64,000 nucleotides of DNA, from contig NZ_CP053441.1 of assembly GCF_000769405.2 (NCBI RefSeq), forward strand, positions 372,001 through 436,000, given 5' to 3'. Source of the stretch: Rhizobium brockwellii (GTDB lineage Bacteria > Pseudomonadota > Alphaproteobacteria > Rhizobiales > Rhizobiaceae). The notes under the pieces are model-generated. The model saw only the letters and a list, made by a program, of their open reading frames with translations. It was not told where the DNA came from and did no database searches. The number at the start of each line of letters is the position of its first letter. The stretch's first letter is position 1. The translations under genes and the position numbers were made by a program. This document shows positions 62,336-64,000 of this stretch, in pieces.

Positions 62336-63229
62336 ATGGCATCAAATATTTCGCCGGATGTATTTTCGTCCGTGCTTGGGCAGATTTACGAATGTGTACT
62401 CTTTCCGGAACGCTGGCCTGCCACAATCGAGACTATCCGGCGCCTCTTACCTGGTATTTCAAGCCTAGACTTCGAACAGCCCTGTCTGCCGGCATTGGCA
62501 GCCGACGCTGCCGGTCAGGGCAACAGGGGTGACCGCGATATCGGGATCGCCACCCGGCCGGCCCTCGATGCCATCCTGATCGGGCACCTCGAGCGGGCTG
62601 CGGCGATCGGCCGCATCGCCCGCGACCGGGCGATCGCATCCGAGCTGCATGAGGCCAATGTGGATGGCTGGGAAAGCGGGGTTCTTCTCGTCGACGAGGC
62701 GCTTTACCTCATTCGCGCCAACCGGGCCGGCGAGAGCATGATCGAAGGCGGTAATCCGGTGCGTCTGCGGCATGGATGCCTGGAACTCAGGCCGGCCTCG
62801 GCGCAGAAGGCGCTCGAGCAGGCCGTGGCAAAGGCGACCGCCGAAACCGGCGCATCAGGGGCGCCGATCAATTTCATCGCTGTCGACGGCGCCGGCATTC
62901 CGGCTGTGATCCAGGTGATTGCGGTGCGCGAGGATTTGAGGCCGCCGCTTCCCGTGCGGCAATCAGCAGTCGCCATCGTGTTGGTCTCGCCGATGGCCAC
63001 GCGCTCGCCGCCGCAGAAGGCGCTGGGCGCGCTTTACGGCTTGACGCCGGCTGAGACCCGCGTCCTCCAGCTTCTGGGGGAGGGATCGACGCTGGCCGAC
63101 ATTGCCCGCACTCTGCAATCGAAGCGCTCGACGGTGAAGACGCATCTGCTGCGGATTTTCGCCAAAACCTCCACGAACAGGCAAGCCGATCTCGTGCGGC
63201 TCGTCCATTCCCTGTCCTCACCGGTGTAG
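62336..63229 (+). CDS. LuxR-family regulator, shortened sensor region
   Basis: 297 residues from MASNISPDVF; the frame is open upstream but alignment with the next gene favours this start, although the ribosome site is poor. The C-terminal LuxR domain (about 228-290) has LTPAETRVLQLLGEGSTLAD and STVKTHLLRIFAKTSTNRQA. The N-terminal QIYECVLFPERWPATIE matches MIYDCVLEPVKWEAFVS of the downstream paralogue. About 80-90 residues present between that block and GVLLVDE in the paralogue are missing here. Possibly controls the RTX gene, from which it is divergent. Confidence 0.82.
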   Translation: MASNISPDVFSSVLGQIYECVLFPERWPATIETIRRLLPGISSLDFEQPCLPALAADAAGQGNRGDRDIGIATRPALDAILIGHLERAAAIGRIARDRAIASELHEANVDGWESGVLLVDEALYLIRANRAGESMIEGGNPVRLRHGCLELRPASAQKALEQAVAKATAETGASGAPINFIAVDGAGIPAVIQVIAVREDLRPPLPVRQSAVAIVLVSPMATRSPPQKALGALYGLTPAETRVLQLLGEGSTLADIARTLQSKRSTVKTHLLRIFAKTSTNRQADLVRLVHSLSSPV

Positions 63230-63238
63230 TTCTTCCCC

Positions 63239-64000
63239 ATGAATGTTCATCCGCCGCTTCAACTGACCTCGCATCTCGTCGGCATGATCTATGACTGCGT
63301 TCTCGAACCGGTAAAATGGGAGGCCTTCGTCAGCGAGCTGCTGCGTGAGCTGGATTTTTCCTATGGCCTGCTCAGCATCAGCGCTTTCCCCGAAGGCAAC
63401 GCCATCTTCGGCGTCAGCGTGGGCATCGAGGGGCCGTGGATGGAAAGGCTGCCGGGCTACTGGGCCGATATCATGGAAATCTGGGGCGGCGACGCGCGGA
63501 TCCAGCAATACCCGCTGGAAGAACCCATCCTGCAATCGCAGATCGCCGATGGCCGCCGGCTGAAGGCCAATCCCTATTACAGCGGTTGGTTCGCGCCGCA
63601 GGGCTATATCGACGCCGTGGCGATAGGGCTGGAGCGTAACCCGCATATGGTCTCCAGCCTGGCGCTCGGGCGTCACGCTTCGGCCGGTCCGGTGGGCGAA
63701 AGCGAACTCGGCCTGCTTCGTCTGCTCGCGCCGCATCTGCGCCGCGCCATCTCCATTGCCCAGCAGCTGGAGCTGCAGTCGATCGCGGCATCCGCCTATG
63801 CCTCGGTGGTCGAGCGCCTGCCGGTCGGCGTGCTGCTCGTGGACGAACTGATGACCATCATCCATGCTAATCCGACCGCCGAAAGCCTGCTGTCCCAGCC
63901 CAGTCCGTTCCGCTCGGCCGGCAACCGGCTGGCGGTGAGGGCCGGGGGTGCTGAAGCGCTCGAACAGGCCATCGCCAAGGCCGCATCCGACGAGGCAGCC
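63239..64000 (+). CDS. LuxR-type regulator paralogue, 5' part
   Basis: 254 codons visible from MNVHPPLQLT; the frame is open to the window edge, so the C-terminal helix-turn-helix lies beyond it. It is clearly a tandem paralogue of the preceding gene (YDCVLEPVKW, RLPVGVLLVDEL, the LEQAIAKA stretch). It contains the full sensor region (GIEGPWMERLPGYWADIMEI, NPYYSGWFAPQGYIDAVAIG) missing from its neighbour. Starts 9 bp after the previous stop, so probably co-transcribed. Confidence 0.8.
   Translation, partial: MNVHPPLQLTSHLVGMIYDCVLEPVKWEAFVSELLRELDFSYGLLSISAFPEGNAIFGVSVGIEGPWMERLPGYWADIMEIWGGDARIQQYPLEEPILQSQIADGRRLKANPYYSGWFAPQGYIDAVAIGLERNPHMVSSLALGRHASAGPVGESELGLLRLLAPHLRRAISIAQQLELQSIAASAYASVVERLPVGVLLVDELMTIIHANPTAESLLSQPSPFRSAGNRLAVRAGGAEALEQAIAKAASDEAA

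Overview
The window looks like alphaproteobacterial DNA of the Rhizobium leguminosarum/etli type. The grounds are GC-rich coding sequence, Rhizobium-style intergenic palindromic repeats, an alpha-r14-like small RNA, a DUF1127 protein, a minCDE operon and indirect methylamine-pathway genes. Rhizobia usually carry minCDE on a secondary replicon, so a chromid or megaplasmid origin is plausible, but this is inference.

Layout. 0-10 kb: the end of a GH94 phosphorylase-like gene; a GntR regulator with kduD-kduI (4-deoxy-uronate catabolism); a small RNA with four anti-Shine-Dalgarno hairpins; a DUF1127 protein; a DEDDh exonuclease; a two-component system; a PmtA-like methyltransferase; and a haloalkane dehalogenase divergent from a MarR regulator with two operator-like palindromes. 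10-19.3 kb: an amine oxidase, an aldo-keto reductase, a LuxR regulator and a polyamine-type ABC transporter operon ending in a short-chain dehydrogenase.

19.4-45.8 kb: a nearly complete trimethylamine catabolic island. An APC permease is divergent from tdm (TMAO demethylase). After an interposed block (cold-shock gene, two small genes, minEDC, a PAS/chemoreceptor fragment) comes one long minus-strand set: mgsA-mgsB-mgsC, gmaS, purU, dmmD-dmmA-dmmB-dmmC, tmm. An XRE-cupin regulator lies upstream of mgsA, and an AraC-type regulator is divergent from mgdABCD. Together these encode TMA to TMAO to DMA to MMA to gamma-glutamylmethylamide to N-methylglutamate, and finally glutamate plus C1 units on tetrahydrofolate. 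An identical 14-bp AT-rich motif lies upstream of both the tdm/APC pair and mgsA.

45.8-58 kb: an unusual Tad-like (type IVc) secretion or pilus locus. It has two CpaF-type ATPases (one with an FHA-like N-terminus), a prepilin peptidase, a pilin-like peptide, TadE/TadG-like proteins, CpaB, TadB, TadC and an FHA membrane protein. No secretin, CpaE/TadZ or TadD is visible in the window. A 43-residue membrane microprotein is translationally coupled to the first ATPase. 58-64 kb: a LysE exporter, a giant RTX/cadherin-like protein with a destroyed serralysin active site, a 52-residue ORF upstream of it, and two tandem LuxR paralogues, the second cut by the window edge.
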